Notes: generated by a model from the letters alone, not told the origin. 6,585 nucleotides of DNA from Micavibrio sp. (GCA_030824805.1 JAPJRC010000093.1:1-6585); one strand, 5' to 3'; numbered from the stretch's first letter, positions 1-6,504 are shown. A program made the numbers and translations.

Positions 1-1
1 G

Positions 2-1384
2 TTCCGCCATCTGAACGCCTATATCGTCGAGACACCCGAGATAGCGCTGAAGCAAGCCGAAGAAGCCGACAAGCGCATCGCCGCAGGCAGCGCCGGTTAT
101 CTGGAAGGCGCGCCGATCGGTGTGAAAGATTTGTTCTGCACGACCGGCGTTCAAACGACGGCCGCTTCCAAAATTCTCAAAGGCTTCGTGCCCCAGTATG
201 AATCCACCGTCACGACGAAACTTTTCGGCGATGGCGCGGTTATGCTGGGAAAGCTTAACCTGGACGAATTCGCGATGGGTTCCGCCAACACAACATCCGG
301 TTACGGCAATGTGATTTCCCCATGGAAACGCAGCGACGGATCGAACGCCGATCTTACGCCGGGCGGTTCTTCCGGTGGTTCCTCGGCGGCTGTTTCCGCA
401 CGTCTGTGCCTTGCCGCGACAGGTACAGACACGGGCGGCTCCATCCGCCAGCCGGCAGCTTTCACAGGCATCGCTGGCATCAAGCCGACCTATGGCCGCG
501 TATCCCGTTGGGGCGTAGTGGCATTCGCCTCTTCGCTCGATCAGGCCGGATCTTTTGGCCGTACGCTGGAAGATTCTGCAATGATGTTGAAATCCATGTC
601 GGGTTTCGACCCCAAGGATTCCACATCCGCCAACCGCGAAGTGCCGGACTTTGTCGCCGCACTCGGCGGATCGGTCAAGGGCCTGAAAGTTGGCATTCCG
701 AAAGAATACCGCGTAGATGGCATGCCTGCCGAAATCGAAAAGCTGTGGCAACAGGGTATCGATTGGTTGAAAGAAGCGGGCGCGGAAATTGTTGATGTGT
801 CCCTGCCGCACACCAAATACGGCTTGCCTGTTTACTACATCATCGCACCTGCCGAATGCTCTTCGAACCTCGCGCGTTATGACGGCGTGCGTTACGGCCT
901 GCGCGTCGATGGCAAAGATCTGACGGAGACATACGAGAAAACACGCGCCGCCGGTTTCGGCGATGAAGTAAAGCGCCGCATCATGGTTGGAACCTATGTT
1001 CTGTCCGCAGGCTATTACGACGCTTATTATATCAAGGCGCAGAAGGTCCGCCGCCTGATCCTCAACGACTTCCTCGAAGCATACAAGCAATGCGATGTCA
1101 TTCTGGCACCATCGACACCGTCAGCCGCATTCGCAATTGGCGAAAATGAAGACGATCCGATCAAGATGTACCTGAACGACGTGTTCACCGTAACGGTTAA
1201 CCTCGCCGGTCTTCCCGGTCTGTCCGTTCCAGCCGGTATTAACGATCAGGGCCTTCCTCTCGGCCTGCAATTGATCGGCCGCCCATGGGATGAAGAAACC
1301 ATCATCCGTGCCGGCGGCGTGATCGAGAAAGCCGCGAACTTCACGGCGCTCCCGACATTGTTGAACATGAAGAAAGCTGCGTAG
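2..1384 (+). CDS. gatA: Asp-tRNA(Asn)/Glu-tRNA(Gln) amidotransferase subunit A (5' partial)
   Basis: GatA is the amidase-signature subunit of the cytoplasmic GatCAB complex. It hydrolyses glutamine to release ammonia, which GatB uses to convert Glu-tRNA(Gln) or Asp-tRNA(Asn) to the correctly charged forms. The frame is open from base 2 (FRHLNAYIVETPEIALKQAEEA...), so the gene starts upstream; 460 residues are present and roughly 25-35 N-terminal residues are missing compared with the usual ~490. The GTG at 122 is an internal Val codon (APIGVKD), not a start. The Ser-cisSer-Lys triad is intact: Lys in GVKD (codon 125-127), first Ser of GGSSGG (codon 368-370) and nucleophile Ser in DTGGSIRQP (codon 440-442). 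The family blocks KPTYGRVSRWG and FASSLDQAG follow. The stop TAG is two bases before the next gene. gatC is not in the window. Identification is very secure. Confidence 0.97.
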   Translation, partial: FRHLNAYIVETPEIALKQAEEADKRIAAGSAGYLEGAPIGVKDLFCTTGVQTTAASKILKGFVPQYESTVTTKLFGDGAVMLGKLNLDEFAMGSANTTSGYGNVISPWKRSDGSNADLTPGGSSGGSSAAVSARLCLAATGTDTGGSIRQPAAFTGIAGIKPTYGRVSRWGVVAFASSLDQAGSFGRTLEDSAMMLKSMSGFDPKDSTSANREVPDFVAALGGSVKGLKVGIPKEYRVDGMPAEIEKLWQQGIDWLKEAGAEIVDVSLPHTKYGLPVYYIIAPAECSSNLARYDGVRYGLRVDGKDLTETYEKTRAAGFGDEVKRRIMVGTYVLSAGYYDAYYIKAQKVRRLILNDFLEAYKQCDVILAPSTPSAAFAIGENEDDPIKMYLNDVFTVTVNLAGLPGLSVPAGINDQGLPLGLQLIGRPWDEETIIRAGGVIEKAANFTALPTLLNMKKAA

Positions 1385-1386
1385 AC

Positions 1387-1623
1387 ATGAAACGGATTGC
1401 AATCGTTGCCCTGGCTATGACGCTTTCCGCGTGTTGTGGTCCGTGGAAGCAGCTTCCTCATAATCCCGACTACGAACCTCCGGAAAAACCCGCGGAATCG
1501 CGTACGGGAAAAGAAGCCGTCTCTCCGGCATCCTACAATGCCGAGCCTATCGAAACGGAAATGCCGGCAACGGACAGAACGAAAGTACAATCCAGAGGAA
1601 CGAGTTTTTCTGACCAACGTTAA
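1387..1623 (+). CDS. small predicted lipoprotein, unknown function
   Basis: This 78-residue ORF begins two bases after the gatA stop codon, so translation may be coupled to gatA. The N-terminus is a classic lipoprotein signal: positive residues (MKR), a hydrophobic stretch (IAIVALAMT) and a lipobox LSAC with the candidate lipidated Cys at residue 16 (codon 1432-1434), followed directly by a second Cys at 17. The predicted mature part is about 63 residues, polar and rich in Pro, Glu and Ser (PDYEPPEKPAE), with no helix or domain that I recognise, and is probably disordered. Lipidation and anchoring to the cytoplasmic or outer membrane are inferred from the lipobox. The family is not recognised. 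The reading frame is supported by the lipobox and by its tight placement, but no homologue was recalled, so a chance ORF cannot be fully excluded. Confidence 0.7.
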   Translation: MKRIAIVALAMTLSACCGPWKQLPHNPDYEPPEKPAESRTGKEAVSPASYNAEPIETEMPATDRTKVQSRGTSFSDQR

Positions 1624-1664
1624 TGTAAGCGGCATCAATCGTGATTGCCGGAACCTTTCACATC

Positions 1665-1669
1665 AGAGG
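1665..1669 (+). promoter_or_regulatory. Shine-Dalgarno site that sets the start of the secreted Cys protein
   Basis: AGAGG lies six bases upstream of the ATG at 1676. Together with the signal peptide encoded immediately after that ATG, it selects 1676 as the start. The reading frame is open further upstream to 1436, but that part overlaps the lipoprotein gene and encodes an Arg/Lys-rich, non-secretory sequence. Confidence 0.65.
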
Positions 1670-1675
1670 CGTACC

Positions 1676-2200
1676 ATGAAATATTTGCTGCTTGTCACCC
1701 TTCTTCTGGTCCCTTCGATGGCGAAGGCGCAAACGCTGGTTTCGAAAGAGACCGCCAATACATATTTTGCCAACTGCGTTAAAACAGCCTCGCCCACACA
1801 GGATATGTCCGTCGAAGGACAGGAGCTTCTGTGTGCGTGCACGGCGGCCCGCCTGACCCAGTTTTTCACCATGGAAGAATGGCAGGCCATGATGAGCAGC
1901 GATCCCGCGATACAGCGCCCCGCCTATAACAAAATGATGACCGATATCTATGCGCCCTGCATGGCGCAGCCCACCCGCGAGAGATATATGAAACGCTGTG
2001 CCCGCACGGCAGGTCTGGAGCAGAGAATATGTGCCTGCACCGCCGACAGGCTCGCCCTGCATGTCCAGAATTCCGGCCCCCAGATTTTCGCCAGACTTCT
2101 TGCGCAGAACCCGTACATGCAGGATCCGTGGGCGGCGCTCGAGAACGATCCGGAATTCAATGCCTATATCGACAAGGCCGGACAAAGCTGCACGCCATAA
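1676..2200 (+). CDS. secreted/periplasmic protein with two CxC cysteine modules, unknown function
   Basis: A 174-residue protein with a Sec signal peptide: MKYLLLVTLLLVPSMAKA with likely cleavage after Ala18 (AKA|Q). The mature part holds eight cysteines in two similar halves. Half one is C34 ... LLC53-A-C55-TAARL ... C95. Half two is C108 ... RIC119-A-C121-TADRL ... C172. The shared core is C-x-C-T-A-x-R-L, preceded by a Cys 11-19 residues earlier and followed by a Cys 40-51 residues later, which points to an internal duplication. With an even Cys count and export, disulfide bonds (two per module) are likely, although the CxC could also bind metal or be redox active. I do not recognise a named family. 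It sits 52 bases after the small lipoprotein gene, and both products are envelope-directed. The start was chosen by the SD AGAGG and the signal peptide. Confidence 0.85.
   Translation: MKYLLLVTLLLVPSMAKAQTLVSKETANTYFANCVKTASPTQDMSVEGQELLCACTAARLTQFFTMEEWQAMMSSDPAIQRPAYNKMMTDIYAPCMAQPTRERYMKRCARTAGLEQRICACTADRLALHVQNSGPQIFARLLAQNPYMQDPWAALENDPEFNAYIDKAGQSCTP
1763..2197 (+). repeat. diverged internal protein repeat (two CxCTAxRL modules)
   Basis: The two halves of the secreted Cys protein, residues 30-96 (1763-1963) and 104-174 (1985-2197), share the order aromatic/Cys, CxCTAxRL, a helical stretch with Phe, acidic and Pro residues, and a terminal Cys. The similarity is at protein level only; the DNA copies are strongly diverged, so the duplication is old. 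Confidence 0.6.
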
Positions 2201-2290
2201 ATAAGGCATAATCGGCACCTAAAAACCGCATCGTGCTGGCGCTCCTTCGCCATTAATGAAGGCAATGAATAAGAAGAATACGGGGTTAAC

Positions 2291-3211
2291 ATGAGTACGG
2301 CGGTGAACAAAAATGTCAGGGCAATGGCTTTGGCAGCATTGGGCTTTTCCTTTTATTCCATAGGCGACGTTTTCGTCAAAAAGGCCGCCGCCATTTACCA
2401 GCCCGAACAGATCGGCCTTTGGGCGAACATCTTCTGGCTTCCCCTCATACTTTCCCTGTCCAGCCGTGTTGGCGGCCTGCTTCCTACTCTTCGCAGTAAA
2501 AAGATACATTTGCACCTGCTCAGAGCCCTGCTCGGTATGGTCAGTTTCTATTTTATGACGACGGGCTTTAACGTCCTCGGCATGGCAACGTCCTATACGC
2601 TGATTTTTATCGCCCCGTTCATTGCGACGCTGCTGGCGGTGGCGTTTCTAGGCGAAAAAATCCGCATTTACCGCTACATGGCAATTGCTGCAGGCTTTAC
2701 GGGCGTCCTGATTGTTCTTCGCCCCGGCCTCATTCCGCTGGAATTTGCCTCGCTCGGCATTCTGTTCGGGGCGCTGTGCTACGCAACTTCGACCATCATT
2801 ATCCGCAAGATCGGCGAAGCCGAGCCTTTGCTGGCCTTTTCCCTCTATAACGTCTTGTTCTTTATAGTTGTCTTCGGGGCCTACATCACCTGGACCGGAG
2901 AGGCCTTCCTGCCCGCTATGTCGGACCTGTGGCTGTTCCCCCTGATCGCCCTGTTCCATGTTTTCGGCAACTTTTCGGTTTCTACGGCCTTCAAAAGCGG
3001 AGAAACCTCCACCGTGGCGCCGTTCCACTATGTTCAACTCGTCTGGGGTATCCTGTTCGGCTACACACTGTTCGGTCAGGGCATTGATGTCTGGACAGCG
3101 CTGGGCGGTGCCATTATTGTGTGCAGCGGTATTTACATGATCCACCGCGAGCATGTCCGCCACCGCGAATTAACCCATGGGGTCGTGGCGAGCGGCACCG
3201 CGCTGGAATAA
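2291..3211 (+). CDS. EamA/DMT-superfamily membrane transporter
   Basis: A 306-residue, very hydrophobic inner-membrane protein of typical length for the ten-helix drug/metabolite transporter family, with two EamA repeats. The first half ends in the recognisable block SYTLIFIAPFIATLLAVAFLGEK (residues 101-123), then YRYMAIAAGFTGVLIVLRPG, the usual helix 4-5 signature. The second half (about 154-285) repeats it as TVAPFHYVQLVWGILFGYTLF followed by the final helix LGGAIIVCSGIYMIHRE. The C-terminal tail (HREHVRHRELTHG...) is polar and His/Arg-rich. Such carriers export or exchange amino acids, nucleotide-linked compounds or other metabolites; the substrate cannot be read from the sequence. The ATG at 2291 has a short GGGG (2282-2285) five bases upstream. 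The gene ends 16 bases before gatB, so co-transcription is likely. Confidence 0.92.
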   Translation: MSTAVNKNVRAMALAALGFSFYSIGDVFVKKAAAIYQPEQIGLWANIFWLPLILSLSSRVGGLLPTLRSKKIHLHLLRALLGMVSFYFMTTGFNVLGMATSYTLIFIAPFIATLLAVAFLGEKIRIYRYMAIAAGFTGVLIVLRPGLIPLEFASLGILFGALCYATSTIIIRKIGEAEPLLAFSLYNVLFFIVVFGAYITWTGEAFLPAMSDLWLFPLIALFHVFGNFSVSTAFKSGETSTVAPFHYVQLVWGILFGYTLFGQGIDVWTALGGAIIVCSGIYMIHREHVRHRELTHGVVASGTALE

Positions 3212-3227
3212 ACGCGAAGGTTAGAAA

Positions 3228-4679
3228 ATGACGTATTTGTTGAAGGGTGAAACGGGCGAATGGGAAGTCGTAATCGGGATGGAAGTACATGCCCAGATTA
3301 CAGCGAATTCCAAGCTCTTCTCCGGCGCAGCCACCGCGTTCGGCGCAGAACCAAACACACAAGTGTCCATGGTCGATGCCGCGATGCCGGGCATGCTTCC
3401 TGTCCTCAACCAATACTGTGTCGAGCAAGCCGTGCGCACAGGCCTTGGCTTGAATGCTGCCATCAACACCTATTCCGTCTTTGAACGTAAAAACTATTTC
3501 TATCCTGACCTGCCGCAAGGCTACCAGATTTCGCAGTTCCTGCATCCGATCGTCGGTAAAGGCATCATCGAAATTGACCTTGCAGATGGCAGCACGAAAG
3601 AAATCGGCGTTACACGTCTGCACCTTGAGCAAGACGCGGGCAAATCCCTGCACGACCAGCACCCGACCAAATCGTTCGTCGACCTGAATCGTTCGGGTTG
3701 CGCGCTGATGGAAATCGTATCCGAACCCGACATCCGCGGTCCGGAAGAAGCTGCTGCCTATCTTTCCAAGCTTCGCATGATTTTGCGCTATCTCGGCACA
3801 TGCGACGGCAACATGGAAGAAGGCTCCATGCGCGCCGACGTAAACGTATCGGTGCGCAAGATCGGCGCCGACCTCGGCACGCGCTGCGAAATCAAGAACG
3901 TAAACTCGGTCAAAGCCGTACAACAAGCGATTGAATACGAAGCACGCCGCCAGATCGAAATCATTGAAGGCGGCGGAGCAATCAAGCAGGAAACGCGCCT
4001 ATGGGACCCGAACAAGCTCGAGACGCGTTCCATGCGTTCAAAAGAAGAAGCGCACGACTACCGTTACTTCCCGGACCCTGATCTTCTGCCGCTCGAACTC
4101 GATCCGAAATGGATTGCCGAGATCAAAACGACCCTGCCGGAATTGCCAGACCAGAAGAAACACCGGTTTATGAAAGATTTCGGTCTTTCGCTCTACGACT
4201 CTACCGTTCTGATCGCCGAGAAGACGCGCGCGGAATATTTTGAGTCAGCGGCAAACGATTCCGATCCGAAACTCGCCGCGAACTGGATTTTAAACGAGCT
4301 CATCGGCCTCCTCAACAAAGAAGGCAAAGACATCACAGAAAGCCCGATCAAGGCAAACCAGATCGGCGGACTTATCGCGCTCATCAAAGACAACACTATC
4401 TCCGGCAAGATCGCCAAGGAAGTGTTTGCCGATATGTATGTAACGGGCGACGATGCGGCGAAGATCGTTGAAAGCAAAGGCCTGAAACAAATTACCGACA
4501 CAGGTGCTATCGAGGCCATCATCGACAAGATCATTGCCGCAAACCCCGACAATGTCGCGGGTTATAAAGCCGGTAAAGAAAAACTGTTCGGATTCTTCGT
4601 TGGACAAGTGATGAAGGAAACGGGCGGCAAAGCCAATCCGGCCATTATCAACGACCTGCTGAAGAAAAAGCTTTCTTAA
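3228..4679 (+). CDS. gatB: Asp-tRNA(Asn)/Glu-tRNA(Gln) amidotransferase subunit B
   Basis: GatB binds the mischarged tRNA, phosphorylates the side-chain carboxylate with ATP and amidates it with ammonia channelled from GatA. The protein is complete at 483 residues, normal for the family. Seen in order: WEVVIGMEVHAQI (residues 12-24; the EVH residues belong to the kinase site), FYPDLPQGYQISQ (91-103), LHLEQDAGKS (131-140), DLNRSGCALMEIVSEPDIR (152-170), GNMEEGSMRADVNVSVR (194-210), CEIKNVNS (220-227), and AHDYRYFPDPDLLPL (275-289). These make up the cradle/catalytic domain. The helical domain and YqeY-like tRNA-binding tail follow (about 300-483), including the terminal GQVMKETGGKANP motif. 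The ATG at 3228 has GAAGG (3216-3220) seven bases upstream. It lies downstream of the transporter and is separated from gatA by about 1.8 kb. Confidence 0.98.
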   Translation: MTYLLKGETGEWEVVIGMEVHAQITANSKLFSGAATAFGAEPNTQVSMVDAAMPGMLPVLNQYCVEQAVRTGLGLNAAINTYSVFERKNYFYPDLPQGYQISQFLHPIVGKGIIEIDLADGSTKEIGVTRLHLEQDAGKSLHDQHPTKSFVDLNRSGCALMEIVSEPDIRGPEEAAAYLSKLRMILRYLGTCDGNMEEGSMRADVNVSVRKIGADLGTRCEIKNVNSVKAVQQAIEYEARRQIEIIEGGGAIKQETRLWDPNKLETRSMRSKEEAHDYRYFPDPDLLPLELDPKWIAEIKTTLPELPDQKKHRFMKDFGLSLYDSTVLIAEKTRAEYFESAANDSDPKLAANWILNELIGLLNKEGKDITESPIKANQIGGLIALIKDNTISGKIAKEVFADMYVTGDDAAKIVESKGLKQITDTGAIEAIIDKIIAANPDNVAGYKAGKEKLFGFFVGQVMKETGGKANPAIINDLLKKKLS

Positions 4680-4688
4680 AGCCAAGCC

Positions 4689-5375
4689 ATGACGCACGGC
4701 TATACCATCGACCAATTGAATGGTTCGTTGTCCGTTTTGCGTGATGATCTTATCCCCGGCGGCACCAAACGCCGCGCATTGGATATGTTGCTAAAAGACT
4801 TTGAAGAAAACAGCATTGGTTATGCCGGTACTATATTCGGACACGGCGCATTGGCGCTGGCGCTTTCATGCCAGTCACTCGGCAAACGCGCGCATCTTTT
4901 TCTTTCCTGCAATGATGACAAGCATCCAATGCTGGCAATACTCGCAAAGACCAATGCCAAAATCGAGATCTGCGCACCCAGACCGATAGAAGAACTGGTG
5001 GAAGAAGCCGGGAACTGGGAGATGGCGGTTGGCGACGCTTATGTTTTTCCGCCCGGTTTCCGCTCCGGCGCCTTCCATTCGGCTTTGACCCAGGCGCTTC
5101 GTGATTTATCGCTTCCACCTTATTCCGAGATATGGTGTTCCGCTGTCAGCGGTGTGCTCGCAGGTGCGCTTAAATCCGCTTTCCCGAATACGGCGATAAA
5201 AATCGTATCAACCGTAAAGTCGACCGATGGCGATTTCCATGCGCCGGAAAAATACCACCAAGCGGCGCAATCACCGCCGCCCTATCCTTCCTGTCCTTAC
5301 ACCGATGCCAAAATCTGGCAATTCGCCAAGGACCATGCAGCCCCGAACGCCCTCATCTGGAATACGGCGGGATAA
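4689..5375 (+). CDS. compact fold-type II PLP-enzyme-like protein (D-cysteine desulfhydrase/ACC deaminase-like)
   Basis: A 228-residue protein whose landmarks match, in order, the D-cysteine desulfhydrase/ACC-deaminase branch of tryptophan-synthase-beta-like PLP enzymes. They are LRDDLIPGGTKRRAL (residues 17-31, compare RDDxxPxGGNKxRKL; Lys27 is the candidate PLP lysine), GTIFGHGALALALSCQSLGK (47-66, the site usually written SNHxRQ), YVFPPGFRSGAFHSA (118-132, compare IPxGGSNxxG), SAVSGVLAGAL (151-161, the Gly-rich phosphate loop), and YTDAKIW ... LIWNTAG (204-228, compare YTGKA ... FxHTGG). Both ends are present, so it is not a simple truncation, but it is about 100 residues shorter than the usual 320-340. 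The Asn of SNH and several loop glycines are changed, so activity or substrate may differ or be lost. It starts nine bases after gatB without a clear SD. The match is by eye. Confidence 0.72.
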   Translation: MTHGYTIDQLNGSLSVLRDDLIPGGTKRRALDMLLKDFEENSIGYAGTIFGHGALALALSCQSLGKRAHLFLSCNDDKHPMLAILAKTNAKIEICAPRPIEELVEEAGNWEMAVGDAYVFPPGFRSGAFHSALTQALRDLSLPPYSEIWCSAVSGVLAGALKSAFPNTAIKIVSTVKSTDGDFHAPEKYHQAAQSPPPYPSCPYTDAKIWQFAKDHAAPNALIWNTAG

Positions 5376-5399
5376 GTGTTTATGACAAGATTTTCCCGT

Positions 5400-5428
5400 T
5401 TGCGGGCATAGGCAGGCTTTTGTATCCT
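5400..5428 (+). promoter_or_regulatory. possible promoter for the DUF4177-like/2-TM/TerD group
   Basis: TTGCGG (5400-5405) and TATCCT (5423-5428) are separated by 17 bases, resembling a -35/-10 pair (3 and 4 of 6 matches to the sigma70 consensus). The expected transcription start, about seven bases after the -10, falls at or next to the ATG at 5436, which has no Shine-Dalgarno sequence. This would make a leaderless mRNA. The match is modest. Confidence 0.3.
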
Positions 5429-5435
5429 TGCCGGT

Positions 5436-5660
5436 ATGAAACAGACACGCGAATACAAAGTCATACTTTACCGCGAAGGCATGCTGGGCTCCCTCTTCCT
5501 CGGAAGCTCCAAAGTTGATCCCGAACGTTTTTCCGCCTTCCTGAACCGCAATGCCGCCGAGGGCTGGCGCGTGGTCACCATGGAAAGGGAAACCCGCCGC
5601 ATGCTGCTTTTCTTTGAACGGGAAGCATTTCTTGTGGTGCTGGAACGCGAGGTTGGCTGA
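5436..5660 (+). CDS. DUF4177-like small protein
   Basis: A 74-residue cytoplasmic protein with no signal peptide. It shows the pattern I associate with DUF4177-type proteins: an N-terminal EYKVILYREG strand, FLGSSKVDPERFSAFLN, the AAEGWRVVTME core (residues 40-50; the EGW motif is the family hallmark), and a C-terminal RRMLLFFEREAFLVVLERE strand pair. The function of the family is unknown; a small alpha/beta fold that binds a partner is inferred only from size and pattern. The ATG at 5436 lacks an upstream SD (CCTTGCCGGT). The stop TGA (5658-5660) overlaps the start of the next gene by one base (TGATG), so the two are probably translated together. The gap before it (5376-5435) holds only the possible promoter and a four-pair hairpin. 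Confidence 0.8.
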   Translation: MKQTREYKVILYREGMLGSLFLGSSKVDPERFSAFLNRNAAEGWRVVTMERETRRMLLFFEREAFLVVLEREVG

Positions 5661-5872
5661 TGCAGAAATTCCTTATCCAGACGCTGGTAGGGCTTGCCAT
5701 CACCGCAGCCGTGCTGATCATCCTGTCCATATGGGGTGTAAATATAGGCGAGATTATTTACAAATTGCTCGCAACGATTGGCGTTCTGGCATTGCTTATC
5801 GGTTTCCTGCTCGTGGTAAAACTGGATTTCAGCGAGCATAAACGCCTTAAAGATCAAAACTACATAGATTAG
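5660..5872 (+). CDS. small two-helix membrane protein, unknown function
   Basis: A 70-residue protein with two predicted transmembrane helices, about residues 5-25 (LIQTLVGLAITAAVLIILS) and 33-54 (IYKLLATIGVLALLIGFLLVV), joined by a short WGVNIGE turn, and a charged C-terminal tail (DFSEHKRLKDQNYID) probably in the cytoplasm. The ATG overlaps the stop of the DUF4177-like gene, and GAGG (5649-5652) sits seven bases upstream inside that gene, a typical coupled arrangement. The stop TAG is followed nine bases later by the TerD-like gene. No named family is recognised. A partnership with the upstream small protein is plausible from the overlap but not shown. Confidence 0.78.
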   Translation: MQKFLIQTLVGLAITAAVLIILSIWGVNIGEIIYKLLATIGVLALLIGFLLVVKLDFSEHKRLKDQNYID

Positions 5873-5881
5873 CGAGACATC

Positions 5882-6475
5882 ATGGCCGGCTATACAGAAA
5901 ATCTTATGTTCACCGTCAAAGCACGTCACCGTATTGTCGTGGCGATCAGCTGGGACGACCGTATTGCCAGCAAGGAGCGCTTTCTGGAGAAAGTTCGCGG
6001 CGGCGCAGACCAGCACGATCTGGATATCTCCTGTTTCGTTTTCGACGCGCAGGGCAATTACATCGATTTCGTTGGCCCTATGGCGCAAGACTCAATGGAT
6101 CAATCCGGCGCGATATATCACAGCGGGGACGATGCAACCGGCGAAGGAGATGGAGACGATGAATTTATTTCCTGTGAACTCGCCGGCGTTCCCAAAGATG
6201 TCGACAGTCTTGTTTTTGTAACCGAGATACGTTCCGGGCATGTTTTCGGTGATGTCGATGCCCCGTCCCTGCGGATTGCGGACGGAATGACCAACAACAA
6301 TCTTGTGGAACTGTTGATGGCGGAAAAGGCCGGAAAGAACCGTGAGGCCTGTGTTATGGCCAGGGTTTTCCGGCATTCAGGCTCGCCGACCGGCTGGAAA
6401 GTGCATATAATCGATGAATATCCCGATCTGGCGGATGTAACCGACTGGGGATCGTATTTAACCCGTTATCTCTAG
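5882..6475 (+). CDS. TerD-family (calcium-binding stress protein) domain protein
   Basis: A 197-residue cytoplasmic protein, the usual length for a single TerD domain. The family's two acidic calcium-site blocks are present: HDLDISCFVFDAQG (residues 45-58, compare DLDASAFLL) and HSGDDATGEGDGDDE (80-94, compare HTGDNLTGEGDGDDE). They are followed by VPKDVDSLVFVTEI (103-116), also typical. The N-terminus (MAGYTENLMFTVKARHRIVVAISWDD) diverges from the usual start but keeps the beta-strand plus W-D feature. TerD proteins are linked to tellurite, phage-colicin and general stress phenotypes, mostly in multi-gene ter clusters. Here none of the other ter genes (terA, terB, terC, terE) is nearby, so the phenotype cannot be predicted. 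It starts nine bases after the two-helix gene, behind a weak GAGA SD-like stretch. Confidence 0.9.
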   Translation: MAGYTENLMFTVKARHRIVVAISWDDRIASKERFLEKVRGGADQHDLDISCFVFDAQGNYIDFVGPMAQDSMDQSGAIYHSGDDATGEGDGDDEFISCELAGVPKDVDSLVFVTEIRSGHVFGDVDAPSLRIADGMTNNNLVELLMAEKAGKNREACVMARVFRHSGSPTGWKVHIIDEYPDLADVTDWGSYLTRYL

Positions 6476-6504
6476 TTGATCTTACGGGTAAGTTCTGTTA
6501 ATTC
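6476..6504 (+). promoter_or_regulatory. weak candidate promoter for tRNA-Ser
   Basis: TTGATC (6476-6481) directly follows the terD stop, and TAATTC (6499-6504) lies 17 bases further on. A start near 6511 would give a leader of about 20 bases before the tRNA. The -10 match is poor, so this is only a candidate; read-through from the TerD gene is the alternative. Confidence 0.18.

Noticed and set aside
122..124. GTG as the gatA start
   Set aside because: Conserved GatA sequence (AGYLEGAPIGVKD) continues upstream in frame to base 2, so this GTG is an internal Val codon.
1631..1652. imperfect hairpin between the lipoprotein and secreted-protein genes (CAAT/ATTG with outer GG/CC)
   Set aside because: Short bulged stem with no following T-run, so it is not a convincing terminator.
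1436..1675. 80-codon N-terminal extension of the secreted Cys protein
   Set aside because: It overlaps the lipoprotein gene, encodes an Arg/Lys-rich stretch unlike a secreted protein, and would bury the signal peptide; ATG 1676 has a good SD.
1658..2218. 186-codon antisense ORF over the secreted Cys protein
   Set aside because: The + strand frame has a signal peptide, an SD and a patterned cysteine repeat; the antisense product has none of these.
3114..3926. 270-codon antisense ORF over gatB
   Set aside because: It lies opposite a highly conserved gene, has no recognisable domain, and is explained by the codon bias of the + strand.
5395..5406. CCCGTTTGCGGG hairpin as terminator of the gatB/PLP transcript
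   Set aside because: Only four base pairs and no T-run directly after it.
5382..5411. nine-codon ORF MTRFSRLRA after the PLP-like gene
   Set aside because: Too short, with no ribosome site and no supporting pattern.
6481..6492. CTTACGGGTAAG palindrome after the terD stop as terminator or operator
   Set aside because: The two-base centre leaves only a weak four-pair stem with no T-run; it could be chance.
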